64,000 bases of DNA from Cerioporus squamosus (Eukaryota; Basidiomycota; Agaricomycetes; Polyporales; Polyporaceae), in NCBI GenBank assembly GCA_022592435.1, contig JABYQS010000072.1:118008-182007 (forward strand), written 5' to 3'. A program made the translations under genes and the position numbers. Below, in pieces: positions 1-12,110 of this stretch. The notes beneath the pieces are model-generated. The model ran no database searches, had not been told where the DNA came from, and was given only the letters and a program-made list of their open reading frames with translations. Position 1 is the stretch's first letter; each line of letters starts with the position of its first letter.

Positions 1-148
1 CAGTTCCCTCCATGCCTCCGCTCCCGGCCTTCATATAACCCCCGCCTCTGCCCCTACTGCCCCCGGCCTCTCGCCCAGATTCGCTATCCTTTCCCCACTC
101 CTCCTCGTTCCCCTGCACGCTTGCCTACCCATCCATCCGCCCACAACC

Positions 149-1020
149 ATGACGCGTGGCCGCAGAAAGGATATGACGATCCCTCCCTCACGTGCGCTTC
201 TGCAACAGCGTGACTACCGCGCCCGCAAGGCACAGTACCTTGCCGAGCTCGAGGCCCGCGTAAAGCAAGCAGAGGAGGAGAACGTCCTCCTCCGCAAGGA
301 GGTCGACTCCCTCCAAGCCAAACTCCAGGCTGCAACACCACCACAAACACGATCCCCATATGGCCCGGAAGTGGTATGTGTAATATGCCCATGCGCCCCG
401 CGCGATCTCCGTACTGACGCCCTCCTCCCACACAGGCCGCTGCATCCTCGGACCTCATGCACCATCTCACAGTAGCCGCTGCTCAGATCACACGCTTCCA
501 GCAGCTCGCATTCTATCCAGGTTCCTCGGCGGGTGCTGGGCCTGCGCCCCATGTCAACCGCACACCGATTACGCTGGCCACACCCACATACACCCCGTCG
601 CCCGGAGCACCACCGCATGCCCACAAGCTCAGTGTTTCGCCACGCATAGAGCTTCCTCCGCTGGCTCTCTCCCCACCCAACCGCCACCACTCGGCCGACC
701 ACGATCGTCCTCCATACCGGGAGCACCTCCCATCCGCATACCCGCACCGCTCTCTGCCGACTACGGTCATGGGCCCTGCACCGCACTCCCAGAAGTATCC
801 GAGTTCAAAGGACCCCGACTGCTGCGGGGGCTTCATGGACTGCCGAGGTCTGGTCGAGGAAGACGAGGACGACATGGACGACATGGACGAGGACGACCGT
901 GACACCGCAGCCGGCCGCTCGCGGTCAAGGTTCACGCAACGGATGTCCGACGTGAGATCCACGACGTCGTCGTCGGGTCCGGAAGAGAGCGGGCATTCTC
1001 ATGCCCCCGGCGCGCGATGA
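149..1020 (+). CDS. bZIP transcription factor
   Basis: Two exons, 149-373 and 436-1020, separated by a 62 nt GT-AG intron, give 269 aa. A basic region followed by a leucine zipper fills about residues 1-60: RDYRARKAQYLAELEARV is the basic stretch (fungal NxxxR-like variant with R-A-R-K) and heptad positions continue through LLRKEVDSLQAKL. The rest is Pro/His/Ser-rich and low in structure, with an acidic stretch (EEDEDDMDDMDEDD) near residue 210 that could act in activation. Fungal bZIPs with this R-G-R-R-K lead-in are nuclear DNA-binding dimers, but the target genes cannot be read from the sequence. The start is the first ATG in frame, just before the basic region. The next gene, on the opposite strand, ends 490 bp downstream. 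Confidence 0.85.
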
Positions 1021-1512
1021 TGACTCAACTTCCCTTCTCCCGCTTGCGCCCACGAACTCCTGATGGTGTGTGGTTTCGATTTGACTGAGGGGAGGCTTCG
1101 TGCATCTGACATATCCCCGGTGGTCGCCGCAGCTCCTTCCATTGTTCTATATACGCTTCTATCGGACCATGTCACAGTATCCGCTATGTGCTGCTACCAT
1201 ACATTATATCCCCGTCTACGTCGCTGTATTGTCTAATCACCGCTGTATAACACGCTCCATGCGAGGACCGATGCCATCCGCAGAACATGCTATCTCCTTG
1301 CTATGCACGCCATGAAACGGCTTCCCTGTCACCTTCAAAATGGCACGAGGTCGCAAGGAACGGACTCGCAGCAGGTCGACTGATTGTTGATCAGGACTAT
1401 CAGTGATCATTCGCAGTCGTACACCAGAGTGGGCGTACGTCGACGCCTCCCGTTCCTCTTTATCTATTTTGAAGTGACCCAGCTCTAACCCCGACCAGAG
1501 GTGCGAGCGGGT
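1021..1512. other. Intergenic, convergent 3' ends
   Basis: The 3' ends of the bZIP gene (+) and the hypothetical gene (-) face each other here. I see no convincing ORF, RNA gene or repeat. Confidence 0.5.
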
Positions 1513-2460
1513 TTAGGTCACCGGTCTCACGGCCTCCTCCAGATTCCGTGCCCGCTCGGCCCAATCCCATCGGTCCATCCCGCCAAAATCAATGGTCATC
1601 GCTCCCGACGCCAAATTCACCTGCAGCTCGCAAATGTGGCTTACGCGCGCGCGCCAGCTGTCGCCGCTGCAGTCACGCCACGCCACGCCCGCATTGCAAT
1701 GCATTGCATTGGAACACATCCCGCAGAACGATCAGACGAGGAACATTGGGTTGCGGGATGATGGATAAAGAAGCACTTACGTCGCCGTGCCGTACATCGC
1801 CGCCCCCTTCTGGCTGACCAGCCGCACGCACTGGTCCTCGTTCGACTTGGCGTCGTATATCCAGAGGGCCTTCCCGGTGTACACCTCCTGCCACCCGTCG
1901 TGGTCGACGAGACGGTTCGGCGGGCGGATGCGCTTCGTGCCCTGCGGCGGGCTAGGGGCCCGCCGGGCGTCGACGTCGTTCAGGAGACGAAGCGCATCGA
2001 GATTCGAGATGCCCGAGAGCTTCGCGCGTTCGTCCGGCGATGCTGCATTGACGACGGAGAAGACCGGTGCCGCCGCGGCATTGTCGTCGTCCTCAGGGTC
2101 CTCCGCGTCTTCTGCGTCCATCGCCGAGTAGCCTCCAGCATCGGTCGAGGATGATGCTGCGGCATGGGCGGCGGATGGTGCCTCGAGGTCTGCGTCGTCT
2201 GCGTCTGCCATGTTCGCATCGTCGTCTGCGGGCTCCGTCGTCACCTCGGCTGCGAACTCTGCCTCGGCGTCCTGGAGCCGCGTGTGGAAGACCTGCCAGG
2301 CGTCCTCGTTTGAGTAGTCTGTGCGCAGGAGGATGCCGATGCCTGGCGTGTCGTCGGATATGTCGTCGAGCGGGTCTTCGTCCGTGTTGAAGTCGGCTTC
2401 TTCTATGCTTTCCGCGGATGGTGGATTTTGACTGATCTGTGATGACGCAGAATTAATCAT
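1513..2460 (-). CDS. Hypothetical acidic protein
   Basis: Exons complement(1781-2460) and complement(1513-1666) join through a 114 nt GT-AG intron (acceptor after ctgcag) and give 277 aa. I do not recognise the family. The N-terminal half is acidic, with DEDPLDDISDDTPGIGILLR and an aromatic segment (NEDAWQVFHTRLQDAEAEF) that looks like a folded core. The middle is a low-complexity Ala/Asp linker. The C-terminal third (DHDGWQEVYTGKALWIYD, then LQVNLASGAMTIDFGGMDRWDW) looks like a compact domain rich in Trp and Gly. The exon join restores a continuous frame (GTAT-GDSW), which supports a real protein. No signal peptide or membrane segment is visible. Confidence 0.7.
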
Positions 2461-3749
2461 GAGAGTTCATGTGGCCGTAACCGAGAATTGCAGGAAGTCG
2501 CACTGTCATGTTTCGGTCCTGCTCGACGTTACAGATCCTCCGAATAGATCTGTATGCGTCAGGACTGACAGACGCGGACATGTCTCCTGGATCCGCCACA
2601 ATCAGGTCACGCACTCTTGCAATCGTCCGAACGAAACTCACAGCCTTCGAGGTTGTGAGCCGTCCCCGTAGCAACATGAATGGATGTAAGATCTTTACAT
2701 GTCATCCGGAGCATTGATCGCACTGGCAGAAAAGAAGGCTGATTGCGAGAGGGTAGCAGGAAGATGACACGCCTCGCCATGCGGTGTCAAGGTATTGTCG
2801 ACTCCCTCCTGTCCTCCGTATGCGATCCATCACAATCAGACATACAGCAACTTTTCTCTCGACTGTCCTCACGCTTCGCAGGTGAACGGAAAAGTGCTCA
2901 CCGTGGTCAGGTAAGCATTCTTGTCATCTGGAGACAGACTCCAGAACTGTTCTGCGACTCTGAGCCGCCACTTGCGCCTGCCCTCGCCAGGAAAGCGTGC
3001 CTTCACGGCACCATAGTGCTCCTGCAAACGCTAATATCAAAAAGAAATTCTTCGGTCGCCGGAGGGAACACAGGCTTCTGACCGCCAAGAAGAGAGCCAG
3101 GCTGGGCGCGCCGACTGCTTGCGATGGATCCATCTGGTACTGCGCAGAGGAGTAGTATGTATGTACGACAGACGTGGTCGATCTGGCGTAGACTTGCGGC
3201 CAGACGGAGGCAGATGCCGGCGGCAGCGTCATCGCTTGGCGCTTCGCTTCCATCAGGGTCATGCGCCCACAGATCGTCCCAAGAAGCAAACGCAGTTGGG
3301 CCTCTCCTCCACGCAACAAATGTTCTTGCTCGTCCCGGTCGCTCAGGTGTGCCGCTTAACATCCTTCGACGTTCTCACATGTCGCTGTAATTCTGTTCAT
3401 GCAGGTTGTTAATTTACAACGAGCTCAACCCATGACGACCGTGAGCTCATCCCGCCGCACGAGACCGGCAGGGCTACCCGCAAACGCAGCAGGGCACTTG
3501 CCCACGATGGTGCCAACTGTCACAGAACAGACGCGGCTCGTTGCAGGGACACGTTCTCAATGATCTTCCCCGCCGGACCGTCTCCAGTGTGCCAGATCAC
3601 GGGGGGCAGCTCGTCCGCTTTCCGGAGTCCGCATCACTGCGCTGGTTCATGGGGCCCCCCACGGCCATGGGGTATATAGCCTAACCTTCGCAAAACCTGG
3701 CTTATCGTGCCGTTGTTCGTCGTCGTCCTTGCCTCTCGCCACCACCACG
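2461..3749. other. Intergenic, 1.3 kb
   Basis: Only overlapping short ORFs without recognisable motifs occur. A TATA-like tatata lies at 3673-3678, about 75 bp upstream of the transporter start, so the right end is probably its promoter. I found no RNA gene or repeat. Confidence 0.4.
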
Positions 3750-5943
3750 ATGGCGCAAGGAGTGACTGGTGAGTTTTCCAGCCTTCAGCGAGACCTGGGA
3801 TGGCCAGCTGAAGTCGTTCATGTACAGGGACCGATCTGCCACGGAGGCAATGGTTGTTTGCCTTCTCCCTAGTGACGTCGCTCTTCTTCACCTGGGGATT
3901 CGCATATGGGGTGCGTTCCTCTACCTATCTTACTCCCTCTCAGGTCTTCCATAGCTGACACGGTCACAAATAGCTCCTCGACGTCCTTAATGCCCACTTC
4001 CAGACGGTCTTCAAGATAGGAAAGACACAGAGTACACTTCTGCAGCTGGCGTACTTTGTGAGTGTTGATTGATTTCAACCCACTCCCGCTATGTTCATAC
4101 CTTGGGCTATAGGGCGCATACCTGGTCTTCGCCCCCTTCGCCAGTTTGTTTGTGAGTCCCTCTTAGCACTGCTTCTTAGTTTCTGTTCTCACCACTTTGC
4201 GCACAAAAGATGGAGAGATATGGATACAAGGTGAGTTCCTACTGGTGGTCCGTCCCTCCCGCGAGCGTCCAACTAACCGACGTCACCGCTGTCAGAGAGG
4301 TATCCATCTCGGTCTATCCCTCTACTCTCTCGGTATGGTATCCCTCCCATCCATATGACGCCACCATCTCTGACGAAACGCCGACACCACACAGGCGCCA
4401 TCTTCTTCTGGCCTTCGGCCAAGTTCCAGAAATACGGCGGATTTGTGGGCTGCACCTTCGTGATCGGTGAGCTCATCATGTATACATCCACGTCCGCTGC
4501 ATGCTGACGCTGTCGGCCAGGATGCGGCCTGTGCTGTCTCGAGGTTGCGGCGAACTCGTACATCTCCGTGCTGGGAACCCCGAAATATGCTGCTGCACGT
4601 CTCAACTTCAGCCAGGGTTTCCAGGGTGTCGCCTCCTTCGCTGGCCCCATGATCGCCTCGCGCTGGTTCTTCCTCGGAAAGAACGCCACCACCCTCGATA
4701 CCGTACAATGGTGAGAATTTATTCACTGAGCAATTGTCTCGCGTCCACACTAACTCCTGTCCTTAGGGTGTATCTCGCAGTCGCTGGACTCGGTCTGGTT
4801 CTCAACATCCTCTTCTAGTGAGTGTCATGGTCACGTATACAAGCACTACGCCTGACCGGACTCTCCCTCTCCGTCAGCTTCTGCCCACTGCCAGAAATCA
4901 CGCAGGATGCCCTGGCCGAGGAAATGCACGAAGCGGGCATGGACCAGGACTCCAAGCCGTTCCTCCAGCAGTACCACTGTATATTCGGATGGGTCGCCCA
5001 GACGGCCTATGTTGGCGCCCAAGTCGCACTCGCATCACTTGCGGTGAACTACCTGTCGGAGCAGGGCATCGGCATCAGCAAGTCGTTCGCGAGCCAGCTC
5101 TTCTCGTACTGCCAAATGACGTTCACAGTAGGCCGGTAAGTCCGCCCTTCGCACGACTTTTGTATAGTATGTCTGCTCAACTCCTATATGACAGGTTCGT
5201 CGGCGTCGTGCTTCTGAATTTCGTCGACCCCGCGCTCCTTTTGAGCTTCTATGCCATTGCCTGCTCCGTATTCGCAGTCGGAGTCGCGTATGGTCCCGGG
5301 AAGGCCGGAGTCGGCTGCCTGTTCGCGGTATTCTTCTTCGAGTCGATCTGCTACCCGGTATGTCTTTCCCACCGGTGGTCCTGTCAAAACGGCGTGAGAG
5401 CTCATGTGGTGCGCCGTTAGGTCATCTTCACCCTCGGCACGAAGAACTTGGGCAGACACACGAAGAAGGGCTCCGGCCTGATCGTCATGGTACGTCTTGC
5501 CGACTTCACCGGAACCCACCATGCTCCGGCGCAGGTACAGTTCGTTATTGACAATGACACCTTTCCTAGGGCGTCGGCGGAGGTGCCTGGTGGCCGCCAA
5601 TAGCGGGTGCAGTCGCCGACCATGTCTCGACGGCACGGTCGTACATGATCCCCTTCGCGGGCTATGTCATCATGGGGATGTATGCAATGTGCGTCCCCCT
5701 TTTATCTCTCGTGCCGGACAACCTTCTACTTCGTCCGAGACGGCTCGCTAGAAACACCTTCTGACACGACTTTTGTTGAACAGCGGCATGGTGATCAGCC
5801 AAACACGCTCGGGAGGCTTCCGCTTCCGGACAGTCGACGAGATCGCCCAGAAGCGGCTGCAGACGAAAGGACGGGTGGGCAGGAGGGAATCCGACTCCGA
5901 CATTGACAAGAAGGGAAGCGAGGAGTTCGTGGAGGTGGTCTAG
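3750..5943 (+). CDS. MFS transporter, FucP-like
   Basis: Fourteen exons: 3750-3768, 3828-3910, 3974-4057, 4113-4151, 4210-4230, 4296-4332, 4395-4466, 4521-4710, 4767-4817, 4878-5135, 5195-5357, 5421-5489, 5570-5688, 5784-5943. Phases agree throughout and the product is 454 aa. The N-terminal motif LFFTWGFAYGLLDVLNAHFQ is the hallmark of the L-fucose/glucose-galactose permease branch of the major facilitator superfamily, and PSAKFQKYGGFVGCTFVIGC followed by about 12 hydrophobic segments fits that fold. It should be a plasma-membrane sugar:proton symporter; the substrate is inferred from the family only. The C-terminal tail (VGRRESDSDIDKKGSEEF) is charged and cytosolic. Exon 5 is only 21 nt. 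The next gene downstream is convergent. Confidence 0.9.
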
Positions 5944-6392
5944 TCCTAAGCACTCTGCGATCTGCGCCTCTGCTTTTCGCCCTCTCTTCTTCCGATTGGT
6001 GTCGCTTGCTACTCTACGCCACTGTGACTGTATAAGTAGAAGGGCTCGTCGACGACCATACCTGCAATCTCGATGTATTATTAGCCATGTAACGTTCCTC
6101 AATTCACGAATATCCCACGCGCACCTACGAAGTGATTCGCGCACGGATTCTATCTTCCCCCGGTCTGCTTCCCGGCACAATGTTACTTACGGAACGTTCA
6201 CCAGCCTGGGTGCGCAAAGCCACAGGGACCGCCCACAGGCCCCGACAATTCAGTACCTCAAAATTCGTTCCCAGCCCGGGTACAGTAAACGCTTCATCTC
6301 CATCCCCATCTCGCTCTATGCAGGGTTCTACTAGTACGGCACCATCCAATTCAAAATGGGACCCTTCCGATCTCGTCGGCGAAAAGAGCTTA
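5944..6392. other. Intergenic, convergent 3' ends
   Basis: The region lies between the 3' ends of the transporter (+) and the nucleoside hydrolase (-). No gene is visible. It probably holds the two 3' UTRs and terminators. Confidence 0.5.
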
Positions 6393-8306
6393 TCATATTC
6401 TGACTCCCCACACCCGCTCGAGAAGAAGCTGCAGCAGCGCCGCCGGGCCAGGCGTCTCGGTAATGCAAGGAACGCCCCCACTGTCAGTGTTGTGCGTCTT
6501 CGACTTCGCGTTCAAATCCTGCGTCGCAGCCGGCCCCTGTTCCTGAGGCTTGCCCGGCTTTGTGGGAGGGGGAGCCTCTACTTCTACCTGGGCCGGCACT
6601 GCTGTGGACTCGTATGCGCCGGCGTGTTTGAAGTGGTGCCGCTCGAGCTCTGCTTGGACCTCCGCCCGGTTCTCACCTGGGGCGTAGGCGCCAGCGTCGT
6701 CGCGCCGGTCGACGACCAGCATGCCTCGCGTCAACTCGCCTGTCCTGTGGCCGTTGTCGAGACGCCCAGAAGCGCACGGAGGTGGTGAGAAGACATGGCC
6801 ACAGGCGGACAGGGGTCCCGGAGTTAGAAGAGCAGCGGCGGAGGGAAGGGGACACGAACAAGGGAGAGCATAACGTTAGCACCCTCGACACGTGCATCAG
6901 ACGTGCGGTACTACTGACCGTTCGACCTCGAACTTCCGTCGTGTGGCCTTCCATCCGTGCTGCAGAACGGGGACCGCACCCGCTGCTGCTTGCTCTGCAT
7001 CGGACGCAGCGACGGGCGGGTTCGCGAGCGCACACCACACTGCGGCGATGTCGTGCAGCTCCATCGCGTCCTTGCCGAAGTCGACCATGATCTCCCGCGT
7101 GCGCTCGAGGAACGCGCTCGTGAAGTGCACTAGGGGCGGCTTCCCTTCCGCGCGCGACGGCGAGGCGGTGGACTCGAACGCGGGATCGACGGCGACTTTG
7201 TAAGTGGGGAAGGGGAGCTCGTGCGGGGTGGTTATGTCCAGAGGTAGCAGAAGGAAGCGGTCCAGTGGCAGGCCGTGTCCGGGGTCATTGGGGACGAGCA
7301 GTTCTTTCACGGCGTACGGGTCGGCGAAGAAGTTAACTGTCACGGTGGACGGAGGTCAGCTCCGCAATGATACTCGGTGTGGATGGGAGGTCATGCGAAT
7401 GAGTACTTGCATTCTGCCACGGGGCTCGTGTTCCCTGGCACGTCTAGTGCCCCACCCATGCAGACCACACGTCCAATGCGGTTCCGAACAGTGTCGCCGT
7501 CCAGACGCAGCATCTTTCCAAGGTTTGTGAGCGGGCCGAGGGCAACGTAGGTTATGCTCCGTTCCGGTTCAGACTTGAGCAAGTCAACGGCCACATCAAC
7601 GCCGGATCTCTTTGAGAGCTCGAGCTGAGGATGTTCGGATGGCGACTCATCGTCGACGTTCAAGTCAGGATGGCGCTCCGATATGCCGGCGAGCCCGTCC
7701 CTGTGCAGCACTATGAACACAATGTGGCGGCGGTGGCACTAGCACCCTCGATATACACCTGCCATGGAAGTACTCAGCGCTGTGGAGGTCGCCTTCTAGT
7801 GGTCCGTCCTCGCCGACTGCCAGAATAGTCTTCTTGCGCTGTGAGAAGTTCGGGAATCGAGTTGCATCCTCAGGATGGCGCTCAATGTGTCTTGCGACCG
7901 CCTGGTATATCTTGAGGATGTTGATGCTGTGAGAATGCTCAAAACGCCAGTTCTGGGCTACGTAGCTCCATAACTCACAAGGACGAGCGCGCATCGGTGT
8001 TGCCTAGACTGAATGTGAGCTTGGCGGACGGTACGGCGGCCAAGGATTCTCACCGAACGATATGACGATGGCTAGGATCTCTAGCTCAGGGCTAGCCAAA
8101 GCGAGTAACCTAAACGGACGAGCAACGCGAATTGTGTGAGTCCAATCCTCTCCGAAGTGTGTGCGTCCACAAACAAGGCTAGTGCATCATCTACGCCGGG
8201 ATCGGTGTCAACTAGGATAAGCTTCAGTCAGTCAAGAGTTGTTCAACATAATATGATTCTGACGCTCACTGATGACGGGTATTCTCGAAGCAGTCGCAGC
8301 AGACAT
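6393..8306 (-). CDS. Nucleoside hydrolase (IU-NH family)
   Basis: Eight exons on the minus strand: 8270-8306, 8175-8211, 8054-8109, 7979-8003, 7759-7926, 7411-7700, 6919-7336, 6393-6744; 460 aa. The spliced N-terminus reads VIIDTDPGVDDALALL, the calcium/ribose-binding DxDxxxDD signature of inosine-uridine nucleoside N-ribohydrolases. ALGPLTNLGKML, MGGALDVPGNTSPVAEF and NFFADPYA are further family motifs, and TRGMLVVDRRD lies near the end. The enzyme cleaves ribonucleosides to base and ribose (nucleoside salvage), presumably in the cytosol. Intron 6 uses a GC donor (gcaagt at 7410); with it the motif becomes VAEFNFFADP, while no GT donor keeps the frame. The last ~60 residues after the conserved domain are low-complexity and their boundary is less sure. 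Confidence 0.88.
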
Positions 8307-9204
8307 GTGTGAACCAGCAGTGTTAAGATGGTGTATCAAATGTCGAACTCGTCCCCATGGACGCTATCGTGATACGAAAGAACAGAAGCCAAGTACACGT
8401 GACACTGGGACCGAATGGGACAAGCACAAGCGATCATATTGGTCGGACATTACGTTATACAGTAGTAGTAGTCGACATCACAACACGGAACGTACTCTCT
8501 CTGAAAAGTAGGGTACACATACCTTCATCTGGGCAACTTGCTTGTGGGGAGGTTAGGTCAGTACACCCTGATTTAACACCAAACGTCAGCCAACCATGTC
8601 TTACGGATACGTGACAAAAACAAATGGCGAGAAAAGGTCAGAGATCTTGGTGGAAAGGTAGTCTCATAGGGCCAGGCCCTCTGAAGTAGCAAATATAAAG
8701 ATTGAACATCATACGAAGAAGCGTCGCAAAGCTTGTTCCAACTTTAAGCACGTACTCACCTTCAGCATACGACAACTCCCACAACTCCTCACCCCCTGCA
8801 CCAATTGGCGCGACCTGAACGCGTTTGACGCGTCATAACGTGAGGATACGACCAGCGCCTCGCAGACGTGTCAACTCTGCAGCAGTCGGCAAGACCAGCC
8901 TACTGGACGGTTGGGCGAAAGAGACCACGGCGAGCACAACAGCACAGGCGATACACACGCCATGTTGTCATGTTGAGAAGCAACCAGGATGTGTCGATGA
9001 AGCCACAGTCAGAGACCAGCGGGAATGGGACGTGGTCGCGTCAACGATCGAGCGCCCTTATAGCCGGAAATAGCCGGAGCTATACAGTACCAGTCACGGT
9101 GGCTGTCACAACTTCCCGAGCGCGCTCTCGAGAAGGCAAGGACAAAATAGCGACGAGCTCGACACCGACGCCGACGCCGACGTACACGACCCACGCCCGA
9201 CACC
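8307..9204. other. Divergent promoter region
   Basis: About 0.9 kb separates the nucleoside hydrolase start (-) from the RACK1 start (+). I see only spurious ORFs. A TATA-like run (ttatagccgg) occurs near 9058, about 145 bp upstream of the RACK1 ATG. Confidence 0.45.
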
Positions 9205-10565
9205 ATGGAATCCCTCCGCTACCTCGGCTCGATGGCCGGCCACAAGGGCTGGGTCACCGCTATCGCGACGTCCTCAGAAAACCCGGACATGATCCTCACG
9301 GCCTCTCGTGGTATGTGACTTGCTCCAACTCGCGTTCTCGAGTTGTCGGGAGCGAGGAATAGGATGGAAATATGTCGGACGAGGTGCTGACGCTTCGTTT
9401 GGCGTACAGACAAGACGATCATTGTCTGGCAGCTCACGCGCGATGAGGACCAGTACGGCTACCCGAAGCGCATCCTCCACGGCCACAACCACTTCGTCTC
9501 GGACGTCGTCATCTCCTCCGACGGCCAGTTCGCTCTCTCCTCTTCCTGGGACCACACGCTCCGCCTGTGGGACCTGAACACCGGCAACACGACCCGTCGC
9601 TTTGTCGGCCACACCTCCGACGTCCTCTCCGTCAGCTTCTCCGCCGACAACAGGCAAATCGTCTCCGGCTCGCGCGACCGGACGATCAAGCTCTGGAACA
9701 CCCTTGGCGAGTGCAAATACGACATCAAGGATGATGGCCACACCGAGTGGTGAGTGCTGTCGAGATGTTGTGCTCGCTCGAGGATGGTTCGTGAACATGT
9801 TTGGGACAGGGTATCGTGCGTGCGCTTCAGCCCCAACGTGTTGAACCCCGTCATTGTCTCTTGCGGTTGGGACAAGGTTGTCAAGGTATGTGTCCATCGC
9901 AATGCTTTTGCTTATCCGCTCGCCTTCCCTTCGGCTTTCGGTATGATGTTACACATAATATTTGCTACTTCAGAGGGCTCACACCCTATGAGACCAATCT
10001 AAATCACCAAGATCTCTGACCTTCGCACTTCCACATATCCGCGAATTCCTTCACAAATTCAATCCTGCTCATTCCAATCTTCACAGGTCTGGGAGCTCTC
10101 GAAGTTCAAGCTCAAGACTAACCACTACGGCCATACCGGCTACATCAACACCATCTCCGTCTCCCCCGATGGTTCGCTCGCTGCGTCCGGCGGCAAGGAC
10201 GGTATCACCATGCTCTGGGACCTGAACGAGGGCAAGCACTTGTACTCGCTCGAGGCTGGCGACGTCGTCAACGCCCTCGTCTTCTCCCCCAACCGCTACT
10301 GGCTGTGCGCGGCGACCGCGTCTTGCATCAAGATCTTCGACCTTGAGAGCAAGTGCGTACTCTCGTTGCGTCATCTGACAGGACACTCTTTTGACCATCT
10401 CGCATCCATAACAGGTCTATTGTCGACGAGCTCAAGCCCGACTTTTCTGAGAAGCCCGGCTCCTCGGAGCCCCAGTGTGTATCGATCGCCTGGTCCGCTG
10501 ACGGCCAGACGCTCTTCGGTGGCTTCACGGATGACCTCGTCCGGGTGTGGACCGTCGTCTCATAA
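9205..10565 (+). CDS. cpc2: RACK1-type WD40 protein (Gbeta-like)
   Basis: Five exons, 9205-9310, 9410-9749, 9810-9885, 10087-10352 and 10415-10565, give 312 aa, the usual RACK1 length. Seven WD40 blades are readable, with GH...WD spacing and endings such as [38 protein letters not shown] and [14 protein letters not shown] and [11 protein letters not shown] are near-invariant in the family. The protein binds the head of the 40S ribosomal subunit, scaffolds signalling, and in fungi is called Cpc2/Asc1. Intron 3 (201 nt) is much longer than its neighbours because it holds a snoRNA, listed separately. The start ATG sits in caccATGg. Confidence 0.97.
9938..10025 (+). ncRNA. snR24: Box C/D snoRNA, U24/snR24-like
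   Basis: It lies entirely inside intron 3 of the RACK1 gene. Box C (atgatgt) is at 9943-9949, a D'-like ctactTCAGag block near 9965-9974, a C'-like ctatgaga near 9986, and box D (ctga) at 10016-10019. The guide before box D (atcaccaagatct) and the segment before D' (atatttgctact) match the conserved U24 guides. In budding yeast snR24 sits in the ASC1 (RACK1) intron and directs 2'-O-methylation at neighbouring sites of 25S rRNA, so host and guest agree. It is probably released from the debranched intron. Ends are approximate. Confidence 0.9.
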
Positions 10566-10839
10566 GCCCTGCTCCACCCCTTCACACCTCGTACCTTATT
10601 TTGCACACCGAGAAAAGTGCACGGCGCACTGCTGGGTAGTGGGCAGGCGGCAGTTGGCGGGACGATGGGTTGTATGTACGCTCGGCGGGATGTGTGTCTG
10701 TTACGCTTTACTGCATGTAGCCTCAAAATCTATGCTTTGCTTTGCACACTCCATGCTTCGTTGACATCGCGTCAGATGTATGAGCTATGTGGTGCGAGTG
10801 CAGGTACTGATACGTGCACGTTGATTGCCCCTAACAGTA

Positions 10840-12110
10840 CTATGCCGATGTCCATGGGTGTAAGGCGTCGCTGCCCAGCCTCTGCCGGACAAGGGTCTCG
10901 CTCATAGTCCACAACAGCTCACCGCGCTCCTCGTCCTGCGCCATGTCAGTCTCCGCGCCGCACACCCCAGGCGCAGACACATACACGCCCTGCCACTTCT
11001 CCCACTGCTCCTCCACCTCGGGCGCGGTGGCAGCCCACAGCACGGCCGAACACGCCTCCTCCGGCGTGCGCTCAAAGGGGGCCATGACGGCCTTGGCCGC
11101 GGTGCCCATGACGGGCCCGTACGCCTTCTGGAACTGGTGCGGGCGCTCGGGGTGCACGGGCCCGGGGTCGACGGCGAGGGTGCGGATGGGCGTGCGCGAG
11201 AAGGAGAGGAGGCGGGCGAGGCGCTTGGCGAAGAGGAGGGTGGCGAGCTGGGCGCGGCCGTAGAGCGCGAGGGGGGAGGAGGACTCGCTGGACTCGGGCG
11301 AGAGCTCGGCGCAGGTGAGGAAGTGGACCGTGCGGGAGGCGGCGGTGTGCAGGATGGAGGCTTGGCAGACGATGCGGGGCGGGGAGGCTGGCGATGGCGA
11401 TGGCATTGGTGTTGCCGGTGCGCTTGGTGTGGACGGTGAGGGCGATGCGCCTGGCTTTGGGGGTAGCGCGAGTGCGGGGATAGGGGTGGACGACTCGGAG
11501 GCGGTGCGGCGGAGGAGGGGGAGGAGGCGGTTGATTAGGAGGAAGTGGGCGAGGTAGGTGACGGCGAACTGCTTGTCTAACCCGTCTTCGGACATCTGAA
11601 AGTTATGGAGACCGAGGCCGGCAGCGCATACGACCTACAGCACGGGTGAGTGGGTGAGTACTAGTGCCTGTCCAGACTGCCGGCACGGTGGGTACGCACG
11701 ATGTCCAGTCGCTGTTCTCGCCGACATATCTCGTCTCCGACGCGCTTGACGTCTTCTAGACTGGCAAGATTGCACTCGACTGCGTTTACGTCGGGGCGAG
11801 GGTGCTCGTCCTTGTCCTGGCAGTGCTGGCGGATGTGCTCGAGTGCGTCTAGGGCGCTGTCCTCGATCGGCGAAAGGATAACAACGCGTGCCTTCGCGCG
11901 TGCGAGGGCTGTGGCGACTTCGAGTCCGACGTCATACGTTCCGCCCGTCACTAACGCTACCTGCCGTACATGCAGACTTCAGTTGGGCATGATTGGGTTA
12001 CGATGAAGGGGGCTCACCTTTCCCGTGAGATCCGGTATGTTGTTCGCATCGAATTTCTTCGGTTTCTTCGTACAACACCAAGCGTCGAGGTGGAAGAGAA
12101 CGTTTTGCAT
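10840..12110 (-). CDS. Short-chain dehydrogenase/reductase-like
   Basis: Three exons, 12018-12110, 11700-11960 and 10840-11634 (minus strand), give 382 aa. The Rossmann cofactor motif is VTGGTYDVGLE (TGxxxxxG) at about residue 33, followed by VECNLASLEDVKRV and VVCAAGLGLHNFQ (NNAG-like position). The catalytic YxxxK is replaced: the sequence reads LYGRAQLATLLFAK, so the lysine is glutamine. The middle carries a Pro/Ser-rich insertion (about 45 residues) absent from classical SDRs. It may bind NAD(P) without normal catalysis, or use another residue; the substrate is unknown. The N-terminus (FHLDAWCCTKKPKKFD) precedes the Rossmann fold. The neighbours are unrelated. Confidence 0.8.

Noticed and set aside
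513..962. Long antisense ORFs over the bZIP gene.
   Set aside because: They are shadows of GC-rich coding sequence. The plus-strand frame has the bZIP motif and a consistent splice.
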